From positions 623,924 to 687,923 of the forward strand of contig MEHQ01001196.1 of assembly GCA_008828725.1 (NCBI GenBank): a DNA stretch of 64,000 bases, given 5' to 3'. Both the position numbers and the translations under genes were made by a program. Shown piece by piece: positions 42,346-52,480 of this stretch (its first letter is position 1; the number at the start of each line of letters is the position of its first letter). A model generated the notes under the pieces. That model ran no database searches and was not told the origin of the DNA. It saw only the letters and a program-made list of their open reading frames with translations. The DNA comes from Saccharina japonica (Eukaryota; Sar; Phaeophyceae; Laminariales; Laminariaceae).

Positions 42346-42689
42346 GTGGATCCTGTTTTCCGGTTGGAGTCTCTACGGCACGCCATTCGCAAACATATTT
42401 GCCAAATGGGATCTGTATGGTAAGGCTCTTGCACAACATCCCATACCGCCAAATATAGCACCTAGATTATGTAGATTATCTAGATGATCTAGATGATCTA
42501 TTTATAGACTATCTAGATCGTGATCTGTTCGATGTGTACAATATTTGTTTTTAACATTTACTGTTGATTCACAAGTTTCGCGTTGTGAATCCCCACCACT
42601 GCCGACAACAAATATGCTACAGTAGCAGTAGGAGACCGTTGTTTGACACCTCGACTGGCCAACCCCCTGCACAAAAATCAGCAGAATAA

Positions 42690-42815
42690 GACCAAAATTG
42701 GCCAAAAAATTGCCAAAAAGGGGCTAAACGAGGCCGGAATAGGTCGAAAGAGTCCAAAAGAGGCCAATAAAGGTCGAAAGAGACCGAAAGAGGCCAAAAG
42801 AGGCCGTCTATTAAT
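42690..42815. repeat. About 12-bp repeat (GAAAGAGGCCAA type)
   Basis: Imperfect units of AGGCCGAAAGAG and AGGCCAAAAGAG. Confidence 0.75.
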
Positions 42816-43319
42816 AAATAGCACATTGTGCCGACAAGGTGTCAGTTTCACATAAAGCGCAACATGGTTGACGAGATACCAGTTCGCATCCAAATCGAAG
42901 CGTATGTGACAGCACCGCAATTACGTCTACTATACGATTTGAACCTGTGTGCTATAAAAAGTACCAAAACACGTCCACTGATCGACGCCGACAGTGATAG
43001 TAGTAGTGGCTGTGCACGCCAGCTCTGCTGCTTCGCGTCCCGACATCGGGATACGCTGTCATACGACGTACGACTACTGGGGGGGAACACAGTAATCATA
43101 ACCAAATCCGGTGCGCAAACTTAGAGGGATGCCTGGTTTTGGGGTACACCGTGGATTCTGATTATATACTAGTTTTACTATAACCCCCCGAAATAGGTAA
43201 TGGTACGTGTGTGCGTCACCTAGGCATAGAAGATAGATTATCTCTCTTTCGAAAAATGCATCCGCAAGTTCGCAGCGATCTGTCCGGCGAGGGAGAACAG
43301 GCTCTACCTACTGCCGTCA

Positions 43320-43585
43320 CGTGAAGCAATCTTAGGAGCTCATATACAGGTCACACCAAGCAGTGCTGGACGACGGGCGCCACATGAAGCAATGTTTGAT
43401 CGTCACATCCGACACCGCATGAAGCAATGCCAGACGGTGCCAGTCACATCAAGCAAAGCAAGACGGTCGGCGTTCGTCCCACACCCTAACATCACATACC
43501 AATCAATGCTACCCATAGAAAGGTGGCCGGCACATCAATCACCTGTCAGAAAGCGGTCCCCGCGCATCAACCGATGTTAGCAGAA
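43320..43585. repeat. Degenerate repeat around CACATGAAGCAATG
   Basis: CACATGAAGCAATG-like motifs recur about every 40 bp with diverged spacers. Confidence 0.5.
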
Positions 43586-43956
43586 AGTGACCCTCCACAT
43601 TACAACCTCAGACGGCGATAAGCTAAAGCAGGTTCAACAGGAGGAGCCACCGGTCCTCTGCATGAAGGCTTCTGCGGTGTACAAACCTAATCGGCAGCCT
43701 TACACGGTGATGAGCAGATTCGCCAGCAGCTTTCGGTCCTGCACTAAGGTCCCCGTGGTGTAGATGCTGGCACACGCCGCCGCGGCATTTGGGAAGACCG
43801 TAACCCATTTCGCTGGCCTGACATTGGGCCCCGGTGACACACTGTAAGGTACCATACCAGCGATTCAGCAAAGGGAGGGCGGGCATCGAAGGAAAGGAGG
43901 CAACCCAGATGAGAGGGGGAGGGGAGAATCGCACCAGATGAAGGCGGCATGGTGAG

Positions 43957-44080
43957 GGGGGGGGGGGGGGGGGGGTACTCATGTCGTGCACGGCCGTAGT
44001 CGTATGATCATAGACCCTCGCATCCCTACAATGCCGGGACGGAGCACGTTGGGTTTTCACCAACCAGGCAGGCAGGGGGG
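43957..44080 (-). mobile_element. Poly-C-ended retroposon-like repeat, minus copy
   Basis: Minus strand: TGCCTGGTTGGTGAAAACCC, GTCCCGGCATTGTAGGGATG, then CGTGCACGACATGAGTACC and a C-run of about 20 (43957-43974). Confidence 0.75.
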
Positions 44081-44082
44081 GG

Positions 44083-44400
44083 GCACTCATTTGTTGCTTG
44101 GCTTAGTCGTTTGACCATTGACCACGCATCCCTTTCGAGATGGAGCACCGTTCCTACTCCTAATAGAGACACCTCCAACAGTTGGGCGCTCATTACGTTG
44201 TTTCCATATATTACAAAGAAACCTTTTGCTAATCTTATCCCCTTCCTGCTTCGCCGCCTGTGGCCACCATCTATCTCCCAAGATAGCGATCGTTTTCTCG
44301 CTACTATTTAGTGTACCAAACTGCTCCATGTCACACTCGTCTATTTTCCTCATCTCCTCCTGAAGCACATCCCTTTCCTCCTTGTACCTCTCGAACAAAA
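44083..44400 (-). mobile_element. LINE-like ORF fragment and poly-C 3' end
   Basis: The minus strand encodes LLLFERYKEERDVLQEEMRK, then a Glu/Lys-rich stretch and DRWWPQAAKQEGDKI. The Y-x-E-E-R-x-x-L pattern is typical of the region after reverse transcriptase in non-LTR elements (cysteine/histidine then YxxER). This is inferred from memory of the family. The frame runs out at SNK, and the sequence ends in ATGAGTG followed by C residues. It is a 5'-truncated remnant, as is usual for such elements. Confidence 0.4.
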
Positions 44401-44715
44401 GTAGACGAATCACATGAGGGGGCTGGCTAGGGGGGCAGGGGGGCATCGAGAAAAAGCTGACGAACCAGATGAGGAGAACATAGGGGGTGACTGCTCGCAC
44501 TCTGAAGAGACTGTGATACATTTGCCAGCGATCGAGCATAGCGGCAAAGGAGGTGCGGGCACCGGACAAAAAAAGGCGAACCAGATCAGAGAAACATGGG
44601 AGGGTGGCTGCTCACTCTGATCAAACCGTGAGGTATCATCATCGATCCAGCATAGCGTCAGAGGGGGGGCGGGCATCGACCAAAAGGAAGCGAGCAAGAT
44701 GAGGGGGGCATTGGA
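44400..44715. repeat. Tandem repeat, about 115 bp x 2-3
   Basis: Units contain GGGCATCGAGAAAAAGCTGA, GAACCAGATGAGGAGAACAT and GCGATCGAGCATAGCGGCAA. A related unit lies at 43850-43955. Confidence 0.65.
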
Positions 44716-44975
44716 GGGGGGAGGGGGGCGTACTCATGTGTTGCTTGACTAAGTCATTTGACCATTGACCACGCAAACAAACGGAGGTGGACCAAGTGAA
44801 GGGGCCAGGAAGGAGGGTGGGAGGGAGGGTGAGGCGGCTCCACCTTGTTGGGTAGGCCCATTGAAAGGTAGTTCCGTGCCTGGTCTCTGATGCGCCCTCC
44901 TATTAATAGCAAGCCTACCCTACATATTGACGCAAAAAACTCAAGCCAATAGAGAACATCGTCCCAGTTCTGTTC

Positions 44976-45169
44976 CAGTGGGTACCCCTATTCAAGAGCG
45001 CCCCAAGATAAGAGCATTCGGGATTTCAAGAGCGGTCAAATCGGTGTGTTTGTCCCGCCTATACAAAAAGCTACACATTGCCCACTACAGAAAAGAGCAA
45101 TGTGTAGTTAAGAGCGTTTGTTTTGGTTTAATATTGTCACACACCGCTCTTAAACCGGGATAGCCATTG
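44976..45169. mobile_element. Tc1/mariner-like MITE, diverged copy
   Basis: Left end CAGTGGGTACCCCTATTCAA, continuing GAGCG; right end CGCTCTTAAACCGGGATAGC, continuing CATTG before TA. An internal inverted pair CTACACATTGCCCACTACAG and GCAATGTGTAGTTAAGAGCG is present. Confidence 0.65.
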
Positions 45170-45428
45170 TAGCTAGAAGGGTCTACCCGTTGGCCTACGT
45201 AACCCTTTTACTGCTGCACGTTTGTTTTTTAACCTAAGTCTTAGCATAGCTCCAAGCGTTTTGCACCCATGACGGGACTGCAGTCCTCAAGGGGGTACGC
45301 CACGTTCCTGAAGTAGCCCAACACGTAGACCCTTCTGATCAGCAACCCTAAGTACAAGTCCCAGTTCCGATCTCGGTGCCGGTGACCGGACAAAACAAAA
45401 CACACACGCACACACACGCGCGTCTCAC

Positions 45429-45579
45429 CACCAGACGGTGATCCACAGGTCGGCCGCCACCAAAAGGGCGCAGAAAACGATTGCCAACGTCCCGAGGGCG
45501 AGGTTGACGTCCTCCACCTTGGTCACCAGCAGCCGGACAGAAAAAAGCGCCCCTGCCAGGTAGGCTACCCAGCGGAAAC
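45429..45579 (-). CDS. Multipass membrane gene, second duplicated module exon
   Basis: Acceptor CGCGCGACAG, phase 1. It encodes FRWVAYLAGALFSVRLLVTK, then LALGTLAIVFCALLVAADLW and ITVW. The donor is TGGTG before GTGAGAC, phase 2. If unspliced, a TGA follows at 45425-45427. Confidence 0.6.
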
Positions 45580-48500
45580 CTGTCGCGCGTGAGGAGCATC
45601 GTGGGGCGGCAAAAAGAGGAAGGAAGTGACGGCTAGTAGCCCATTCAGAACTGCAAAAAAAATGTCTCACACTAATTCCAAGTAGTTTGTCCCCAAATTC
45701 GTGGGACCAGTTCTTAAGGGGTTAACCTCTTCGGAAGCGGGCTAGGATAGAAGTAGCCCTTTTTTGGCAGATTTTTGTTTCTAAATGACGGGGCTCCTTA
45801 ACCCAAATTCGTCGTTTTTTTCGTTTTTGTGTTGCCCTATTTTTCATTTTATACTTGACTTTAGACCATGGGATTGTTCATCCGTTGTGCGCCTTCATTT
45901 TCCCTCCAAAATCGTCAGTTTTTGGGGTAAGGTATAGAGCTCCTCAAGTGACCACCCTCAGATGGCAGAAAAAAACATGGTGAACCTCTACCGTATGGCA
46001 TGCGTCTTCGGGACACCGAGAGATGGCGACCAAAACAAATGTCGGGACACCGAGAGATGGCGACCAAAACAAATGTCGGGACACCGAAAGATGGCGACCA
46101 AAACAAATGTCGGGACACCGAGAGATGGCCACCAAAACCATGTCGGGATACCGAGAGATGGCGACCAAAACAATGTCGGGACACCGAGAGATGGCGACCA
46201 GAACAATGTCGGGACACCGAGAGATGGCGACCAAAACAATGTCGGGACACCGAGAGATGGCCACCAAAACCATGTCGGGACACCGAGAGATGGCTACCAA
46301 AACCATTTTGGTGCTAGCAACCCTCTACGGGCGGCGTAAAGAGTCCAGCATTACGGGTGTATCACGTTGCTATCATACCCGTGCCGTACGACTCCTTGCA
46401 TCGTAACTTCGGACACCAACCATTGCATAATATCATCTCCCAAACATGCAATGGTTGGTGTAACCGTCACTATCGATCATCAATTTTTCCTTCTGACGTC
46501 TCAAAAGGGGGTCAATCAGGGTGAGGCTAGCGACAAGAGCTGAGTAAACCGGCAGGGCTGTATAATACAGATATTGGCCCGGCTTCGACAAAAACGGTTC
46601 AAATTTACTTCAGTTACAGAACCACGAAACCCAAACCAGAAAAATACGAACCCTAGGCCTAAAAACCTGGAAAAAGAAAGCTAACCGTATTCCTAACCTG
46701 GATAAAATGATAACCCTACCCAGAACCTTGATACAATGTTAGCCCTAAGCCTACCAAGCGTAACCTGGAATAAATGCTAACCCTACAGTGGGTACCCCGA
46801 TTTAAGAGAGGTGTCGTACAGGCCGAAAACAGCTCTCTTAACTAGCCTTCTCTCTTTTATCCACAGTGGGAAATATATATATATATATATATTTAGTGTA
46901 GGCGGGTCCAGCCAATTTGGCCTCTTACATAGGGTACCGCCTCTTACATTTAACCTCTCTTAACTGTACTTTATCTTACATAGGGTACCCTCTCTTAAGT
47001 CGGGGTACCCACTGTAAACCAAACCTGGGTCACATGCTAGCCCTGGATAAATTCCAACCCTAAGCCTAGCCTGGACAAAATCACTATTAATAACCCTATG
47101 CCTAACCGGAGTAAAATGCCTACCCTAACTTGGACAACATGCTAAACCTAAGCCTAACCCGGAAAAAATGATAAAAACCTAAGCCTAGCTTGATAAAAAT
47201 GCTAACCCTAACCTGAGCAACACGCTAACCCTAAGCCTAACCCGGATAAAATGCTAGACCTATAAGCCGAACCTGGGTAAAACGTCGAACCGAAGAAGAA
47301 GGCCATTCCGTGCGTGACCAGCATCAGGAGGGCGGTGAACTGCCATGGTATCAGGTGGCAACGTGGGGGGAGGTGGGGGGGGGGGGGGGGGCTCATGTTG
47401 TGCACGGCCGTAGTCATATGACCATAGACCCTCGCATCCCTACAATGCCGGGACGGAGCGCGTTGGGTTTTCACCAACCAGGCAGACATTGCTTGCACCA
47501 AGCGCGAAACGCCATGAGGTATTGGGCGAGTCGCATGGAGGGTGAGCTGCATCCTGCTAAGAACCGCCTCTGAGGCGGACTTGCAAATGGACGACAGCTT
47601 CAATGAGTTAATTTAATTTCTGGTGTGGCCACTTCCGGAGACAGCAATGGGTTTTACTATGTAACTGCCTCACGGACGCCTTACCATATTAACACTACGT
47701 GATACGACCATTCCCCTTGTGCGGAACAAAGGTTCTCCACCCCGCACAAATGATCTACTCGACCGCCAGCTTTGGTGACCGCCAAAAAAAAATAACAAAA
47801 AAAAAACGGCACCCTGGTTGTCTAGCTCACGCAGCGAGTGGCGGGAAGGTAAGACGGTGGCCAAACGGATACCAGGTAGCAAGTATTCCACGAAGAACTC
47901 CTACTGTTGTATGCACGTCCTGAATGGGACGCGCTGCAGCGCCACGTGCGAAAACAAAAATCGAGGTTTTCGAGCATCTCCTCTGCCCGCCGTACGCGTA
48001 GTAACAACCCATACAAGTACGTACAACATGCAGCTCCCAAGAGATTGCAGATGGCCGCAAATAGAACAGCGTAACCCGGCGCATATCCCACCGTTTATCA
48101 ACTCAAAACTACACTCATTGACACTTGATTGACTTGATACACCCGTGAAGGGCGCTGAGTTCGCACAGGGGGGGTCGCGATCGTTTTTTCAGCGCTCGAT
48201 ATTTCCAGAACGGGAAGGTTTCCACCACCGAACAAGGCGTTTTCGGAAAGTTCTGGTCGACAGCCTTCCGAAAATAAAATGGCCTTACCGTACTGGAGAA
48301 ATCGAGTGCCGAAAAACTCGACGCTCTTTGCTTTACGGTGTACGAATAGTGCAGTAGAGGGGAAGCGGGTCGAAACAAAGTTCCTTGACTAGAGTGAAGC
48401 ATCGGTCACACGGAACAGCCCGGGCTGTTGGAGTAGGGGATAGGGGGGTGTGCTATTTTGTTAGTATTTCGTGGGGTTTGGTGTGATTTATTGTGATTTT

Positions 48501-51500
48501 GTTTTATTTTTTGTTGTGATTTTGTTTTATTTTTTGTTGTGATTTTGTTTTATCCAGGTGCCATTTTGGGTGATTTTGTATGAGTGTTTGGTTTTGTGAG
48601 GGGTTTCGTGTATTTTTAGGGGATTCCATGATATTTCAAGTGTTGCTGTGTGAAAAATACGCCAGGAAGCGATCAGTCAAGTAAAACGTGCCCCGGTCGT
48701 CAAGGGTGTGGGTCGGAGCGCTCCACACTAACACCTAGTGGTTTGGCGTCAGTCAAGGAAATAAAAAATGGACAATTGCCGTCAGTCAAGGGGGCGAAAG
48801 CGCCTTCTCCTGACATAGACATATTTGATCCGAAGCGCAACATGGTGAACATAGGGAGATGTTCGACGCGCGCGGAAGCATGATGATTCTTGCACTGGTG
48901 TGCCCACTTCATGATCTAGATCAACAATAACCTCTTCGTTCGTCACCTATAGATCTTTCAGGTCAGATGATCTGTATGATCTGTATGACCTGTATGATCT
49001 GTATGATCTGTATGATCTAGCTCATGTTGCCGGGTGGGAACCGTACGATCTGCATGATCTAGAACATGATTCCTGGGTTGGATATGTACTGTACAGATCC
49101 TGCACAACATATCGTAACAGCAGGTTAGGATCTAGATGAGTCCGATGTGTGGAAGGTTGATAGCATAGCACGTGTCGTTTCTTAAGTCGCTATACAATAA
49201 GACGATCACCCCTGGTCTATTATTAGCCTCGACTACTGCTAGCGTTGATGTCGCGGGTTCGATTCTCCGTATGGGGTTTGTATTTCTAGAAAGACACCAA
49301 CTGCGAGAGCACCTATATAGCGCGGATAAGCACAATTCAACGCGAGTCGACGAGGGGAGAACGAGCTGGACCCTTCTCGCGATAAAAACGCCAACTTGTA
49401 GTGGGGGGAGGGGGGCTGCAATGTGGCCCGGGATCTGAGTTACGACTAGGGAGGGAGCAGGACTAAGAAGGGCGAAGCAATAGATGGGATGGAAATATCT
49501 ACATAAAACAAGCCACAAAAGGGCTAACACGCTGCTACAGTTGCACTTACTCGTCGTCTGTCATCCAAGATGTCGCTTGGGATGTGCAGCTTGGCCGCTA
49601 ACACGCCGGCCAAAACCGCGGGTAGCTGCGTAAACGCCTTCGCCCACTCTCCGTTCTCGAAATTATCGTTCACGCTCTTGTCTAACCTAAGGGATCGATT
49701 GAACAAAAACAAATGTGACAATCACACGAATCGAGGGAGATTAAAAATCCATAAGAGAAACGGGCAGGAATGAACGAAAGCGAACGAAGCAAATCCATCA
49801 GGACGATAGGACCGAACTAAAACGAACAAAGGAAACTAGCGATAATGCGGCGTTTCTACGTCGGGTAGGGGGGGGGGGTACAAACCACGGTAAATTCCAA
49901 GCATTACCGTCTACCCACCCGTGCTGAGTACGTATATACAGTACCGGACACCTACGTGATAAGAAACACGAGAGCTGTTCCAGGCTGGGTATCTTATTTG
50001 AGAATGTGCGCGTTCTACACTAACTTCAGTATAACGACCCCCCAATTTGTTAGTTCCTGTACACCTCAGTCTGCCTTTCGGACTGCTGGTTTTCTTAATA
50101 AAGGGTGTCCTGTACTGTACATACGAAGCATTATAGTGCCATGCCAGTGCTGTAACACTCTATCCTCCGCCGCAAGCCTCACCATACCCATCCCCAGAAC
50201 AAATCCACCGCAGTCACGATGAAGCAGCAAACCATGACGACCTCTTGGCAGCTGCTGTTGTCCCTGTCCCTGACGAAGAACATCCTCACCGAGACGAAGG
50301 CTATCACCGCGCGGGCAATCCAGGAAGGTATGGCCTCTGTCGTTCGGTTCAGTCCAGTTCAGTTCAGTTCGGTTCAGTTCCATTCAGTTCAGTTCAAGCC
50401 GTCGACCGAAGCGGGCAGGATGGAAAATCATCAGGTGAAAGGCAAAGTTGGCGGTTGACGGCACGATTGCCCCTTCACGGACAGCAGCCGTCTAGACGTA
50501 CAGCCGTCTAGACGTACAGCTGTCCTGACGGGCATTCGTCTTGAAGGGCATTCGTCTTGACGGACAGTCGTCTTGTACGTCTAGACGGCTGCTGTCCTGA
50601 CGGGCATTCGTCTTGAAGGGCATTCGTCTTGACGGACAGTCGTCTTGACGGATACCCGTCAAGTACCTCCCCACGCTACAACGATTATATATAATGAGTA
50701 TATTTTCGGCCCGCTCACAAAAACCAAGTCAATTTATATATATATATGCTGTTTGGTTTTCATGTCCGTTCTTGCGCCACTCCCCACTTCCCGGAGGGGA
50801 ACCTTGTAGTAAGCATAAATATAAATATGCCTTGACGGCATTGTTATCCCTTTACCCGTTAAGAACTGGTCCCACGTGTTTGGGCACAAACTACTTGGAA
50901 TTAGTGTGGCATTGTCGCCGTATTGACGGACAGCCGTCTTGACGGCTAGCCGTCAATAAAAAATATACACTAAAACGAGTATATTATGCCCAAATTTGCC
51001 TTGACGGCACTCGTGCCGCTTGACGGATAGCCGTCAAGGGTTTCCTCACACTAAAACGAGTATAGTAAGTATGACTCTTCCTTGACGGCACTCCTGCTCC
51101 TTGACGGGTAGCCGTCTTGACTGACAGTCGTCTTGACTGAAAGCCGTCAAGAAACATTCTACACTAAAACGAGTATAGTATGCCTAAATATGCCTGGACG
51201 GCACTCTTGCCCCTTGACGGATAGCCGTCAAGGGTTTCCTCACACTAAAATGAGTATAGTAAGTCTGATTCTTCCTTGACGGCACTATAGCGACGGGTAG
51301 CCGTCTTGACTGACAGCCGTCATGGATAGCCGTCAACAAACTTCCCACGCTAAAACGGGTATATATTAGGCCTAAAGATGCCTTGACAGGTCAAAACTAG
51401 ACAGTCTAGACCGTCAGCCGATATCTTAGGGTAAAGGCGAAATTTTTCGAAGACTTGAGTTAGGCTTAACCCCTTAAGAACTGGTCCCCGTTTTCGGGGA

Positions 51501-52259
51501 CAAACTACTTGGAATTAGTGTGGGATATTTTTTTCAGTTCTGAATGGGTTAAAAATACTTGATTCCAACGATGGACGCAAGCACCTATTTCCTTTTGACA
51601 AAGCCTACGGGTAGGACGGTGCGCGCGATTGAGGAAGGTATCATGAAGGTATCAAGAAGGTATCATGAAGGTATCATGAAGGTACCATGAAGGTGTTACG
51701 AAGGGTATCACATGGCCGCGATTTCAGTGCAAGCCGCCGATACGAGCAGGAGCGGGCAGGATGGAAAGTATCAGACGAGGTAAAAGGTGCTCACGAAGAT
51801 ACTTAAATGTAGCTTTGGTTCCAAGGCCGGACGCAACAACCTCCGCTGCGTTGGGCAAGGTGCTTGATTGGTCAAGCCGAATCAAAACAGACACACACAA
51901 GCTAGACTACCAGACTGCCAGGTTCTTGTTATTGTACAACGTATCGTTGTGGTTTGAAACTAAGAAACGAAAAAAAAAAACGGCAAACAAAAAACGAAAC
52001 TGTCCCACACGTATTCAAGTAGTGTGTCCCCGAACACGAGCGTGCAGCTCCAAAGGGTTTGGTCTCGGCTACGATCGTATTAAATAATAGAAAAATACAA
52101 CGTGACTACGTGTAAATGTCATAGAGACCTATGTGTCATGAGCATACCTACTATCTTACCCGTAGCTATTGTTGTTGTAGAATACTGTATGCACCAGTGT
52201 GGATAGTCTACTTCCGTAAGACACCTTACCTACGAGCAAGAAGGTCGTGAACGCCGAAG
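45429..52259 (-). CDS. Multipass membrane protein with internal repeat, partial gene
   Basis: Minus-strand exons 52230-52259, 50183-50336, 49551-49686, 47291-47339 and 45429-45579 join with matching phases (1, 2, 0, 1). Together they give about 172 residues of a larger protein. Exon 2 (IARAVIAFVSVRMFFVRDRD ... IVTAVDLFWGWVW) and exon 5 (WVAYLAGALFSVRLLVTKVE ... LVAADLWITVW) have the same hydrophobic layout, shared SVR and DL-W--VW landmarks, and both end in phase 2 at TG before GTGAGR. This argues for an internal duplication of a module with two hydrophobic stretches. Exon 3 adds NFENGEWAKAFTQLPAVLAG. Both ends are missing: entry is phase 1, exit phase 2, and an in-frame TGA follows exon 5 if it is not spliced. 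I recognise no family. Confidence 0.55.
45640..45725. mobile_element. TTAA-flanked piggyBac-like MITE, copy B
   Basis: CCCATTCAGAACTGC, core CACTAATTCCAAGTAGTTTG, end GGGACCAGTTCTTAAGGGG then TTAA. The left TTAA has decayed to GTAG. It lies just upstream (minus sense) of the 45429-45579 exon. Confidence 0.75.
45985..46315. repeat. Minisatellite GGGACACCGAGAGATGGCGACC, about 10 units
   Basis: Units of about 32 bp, CGGGACACCGAGAGATGGCG, continuing ACCAAAACAATGT, run with few changes. Frames of 80-127 codons on both strands are by-products. Confidence 0.95.
46411..46463. other. Hairpin with a 15-bp stem
   Basis: ACACCAACCATTGCA and its exact inverse TGCAATGGTTGGTGT flank about 20 bases. No T-run follows that would suggest a terminator. 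Confidence 0.8.
46620..47290. repeat. Degenerate CTAACCCTAAGCCTAACC repeat
   Basis: Units of about 30-35 bp, CCTAAGCCTAACCYGGATAA, continuing AATGCTAACC, are interrupted by the MITE at 46786-47014. They resemble telomere-like or interstitial CCCTAA sequence but are too degenerate to be a telomere. Confidence 0.75.
46786..47014. mobile_element. Tc1/mariner-like MITE with TA target duplication
   Basis: Both ends carry CAGTGGGTACCCCGA followed by TTAAGAGAG in inverted orientation (left 46786, right ending CGGGGTACCCACTG at 47014), and each is flanked by TA. Terminal CAGTG and a TA duplication are hallmarks of the IS630-Tc1-mariner group. No transposase is present. It is inserted into the CTAACCCTAAGCC array. 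Confidence 0.85.
47291..47339 (-). CDS. Multipass membrane gene, small hydrophobic exon
   Basis: The acceptor is ACCATGGCAG, preceded by the poly-C end of a retroposon on the same strand. It encodes FTALLMLVTHGMAFFF and fits phase 0 to 1. The donor GTTCGA is non-standard, which lowers confidence. Confidence 0.4.
47372..47640 (-). mobile_element. Poly-C-ended retroposon-like repeat, long minus copy
   Basis: Minus strand: AATTAACTCATTGAAGCTGT, GTCCGCCTCAGAGGCGG, GATGCAGCTCACCCTCCATG, GTGAAAACCCAACGCGCTCC, then ACAACATGAG and a C-run of about 18 ending at 47375. The C-run lies about 35 bp upstream of the acceptor of the 47291-47339 exon. Confidence 0.8.
48480..48560. repeat. TTGTGATTTTGTTTTATTTT tandem repeat x 3
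   Basis: Three units of about 30 bp, GTTGTGATTTTGTTTTATTT. Confidence 0.85.
48890..49140. repeat. GATC-rich palindromic repeat, copy 3
   Basis: GATCTGTATGATCTGTATGA units, then GTTGCCGGGTGGGAACCGTA and CATGATTCCTGGGTTGGATA. It is the inverse of the layout at 29530-29740. Confidence 0.7.
49190..49500 (+). mobile_element. tRNA-derived SINE, plus orientation
   Basis: The B-box is GCGGGTTCGATTCTCCG (49255). The body is AATTCAACGCGAGTCGACGA, then GATCTGAGTTACGACTAGGG, and the end GATGGGATGGAAATATCTAC. It is the same family as 16848-17190 and 32628-32960. The A-box is not clear. Confidence 0.7.
49551..49686 (-). CDS. Multipass membrane gene, ENG exon
   Basis: Acceptor ATCGATCCCTTAG, phase 2. It encodes LDKSVNDNFENGEWAKAFTQ, then LPAVLAGVLAAKLHIPSDIL and DDRRR. 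It ends at CGACGA before a consensus GTAAGTG donor, phase 0. Confidence 0.65.
50183..50336 (-). CDS. Multipass membrane gene, first duplicated module exon
   Basis: Acceptor AACGACAG, phase 1. It encodes AIPSWIARAVIAFVSVRMFF and a second hydrophobic stretch ending FWGWVW. The donor is GTATG before GTGAGG, phase 2. The plus strand is also open (50219 onwards), but the repeat relation to 45429-45579 supports the minus reading. Confidence 0.55.
50490..50665. repeat. GTCTTGACGGACAGTC-type satellite, block 1
   Basis: Two to three units of GACGGGCATTCGTCTTGAAG, then GGACAGTCGTCTTG and CGTCTAGACGGCTGCTGTCC. Confidence 0.8.
50853..50916. mobile_element. TTAA-type MITE fragment
   Basis: CCCGTTAAGAACTGGTCCCA, then CAAACTACTTGGAATTAGTG. 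The right end is missing. It lies at the boundary of the satellite block. Confidence 0.65.
50925..51420. repeat. CTTGACGGCACTCTTGCC satellite, block 2, about 115-bp units
   Basis: Four to five units contain CTTGACGGATAGCCGTCAAG (a hairpin), CACACTAAAACGAGTATAGT and TGCCTTGACGGCAC. The ACACTAAAACNAGTATA part is shared with 52770-53110. Confidence 0.85.
51466..51552. mobile_element. piggyBac-like MITE, complete with TTAA on both sides
   Basis: TTAA, then CCCCTTAAGAACTGGTCCCC, the core ACAAACTACTTGGAATTAGT, then CAGTTCTGAATGGG and TTAA. The ends begin CCC on both strands and are imperfect inverted repeats of about 14 bp. A TTAA target duplication with CCC ends is the piggyBac signature. No transposase is present. 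Confidence 0.85.
51640..51715. repeat. AAGGTATCATGA 12-bp repeat
   Basis: Six units of AAGGTATCATGA with small changes. Confidence 0.9.
52230..52259 (-). CDS. Micro-exon (30 bp) of the multipass membrane gene
   Basis: Between a GTTTACACACATCCTAG acceptor and a GTAAGGTG donor lies CTTCGGCGTTCACGACCTTC, continuing TTGCTCGTAG. The phase 1 to phase 1 frame gives SAFTTFLLV, similar to FTALLMLV in the 47291-47339 exon. Confidence 0.4.
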   Translation of the reverse strand, partial: LRRSRPSCS

Positions 52260-52324
52260 CTAGGATGTGTGTAAACAGCAGCACCACTGCCAGCAACTAA
52301 TCGCCACCCACAGCCACAAAACAC

Positions 52325-52480
52325 GAAGCAAACAAGGAAAGAACGAAGGGCCGAAGGAATGAAAGGACAATCGGAGCAAGGAAGGAAGGGAGGGGGGAAG
52401 GAAGGAACGAAGGAAGGAAGGAACGAACGAAGGAACGAACGAAGGAAGGAAGGAACGAGCGAACGAAAGAAGGGACGGAT
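52325..52480. repeat. GAAGGAACGAAG microsatellite
   Basis: Interrupted GAAG/GAAC tetranucleotide runs. Confidence 0.9.

Noticed and set aside
45985-46406. Frames of 105-127 codons on both strands
   Set aside because: By-products of the 32-bp minisatellite. All phases translate the same short unit.
46411-46463. Rho-independent terminator
   Set aside because: A strong hairpin, but with no following T-run, in a eukaryotic context and not at the end of a gene.
50219-50336. Plus-strand reading of 50180-50336 as an exon
   Set aside because: It is open and has plausible borders, but the antisense reading matches the 45429-45579 exon in layout, phase and donor position. The minus strand is preferred.
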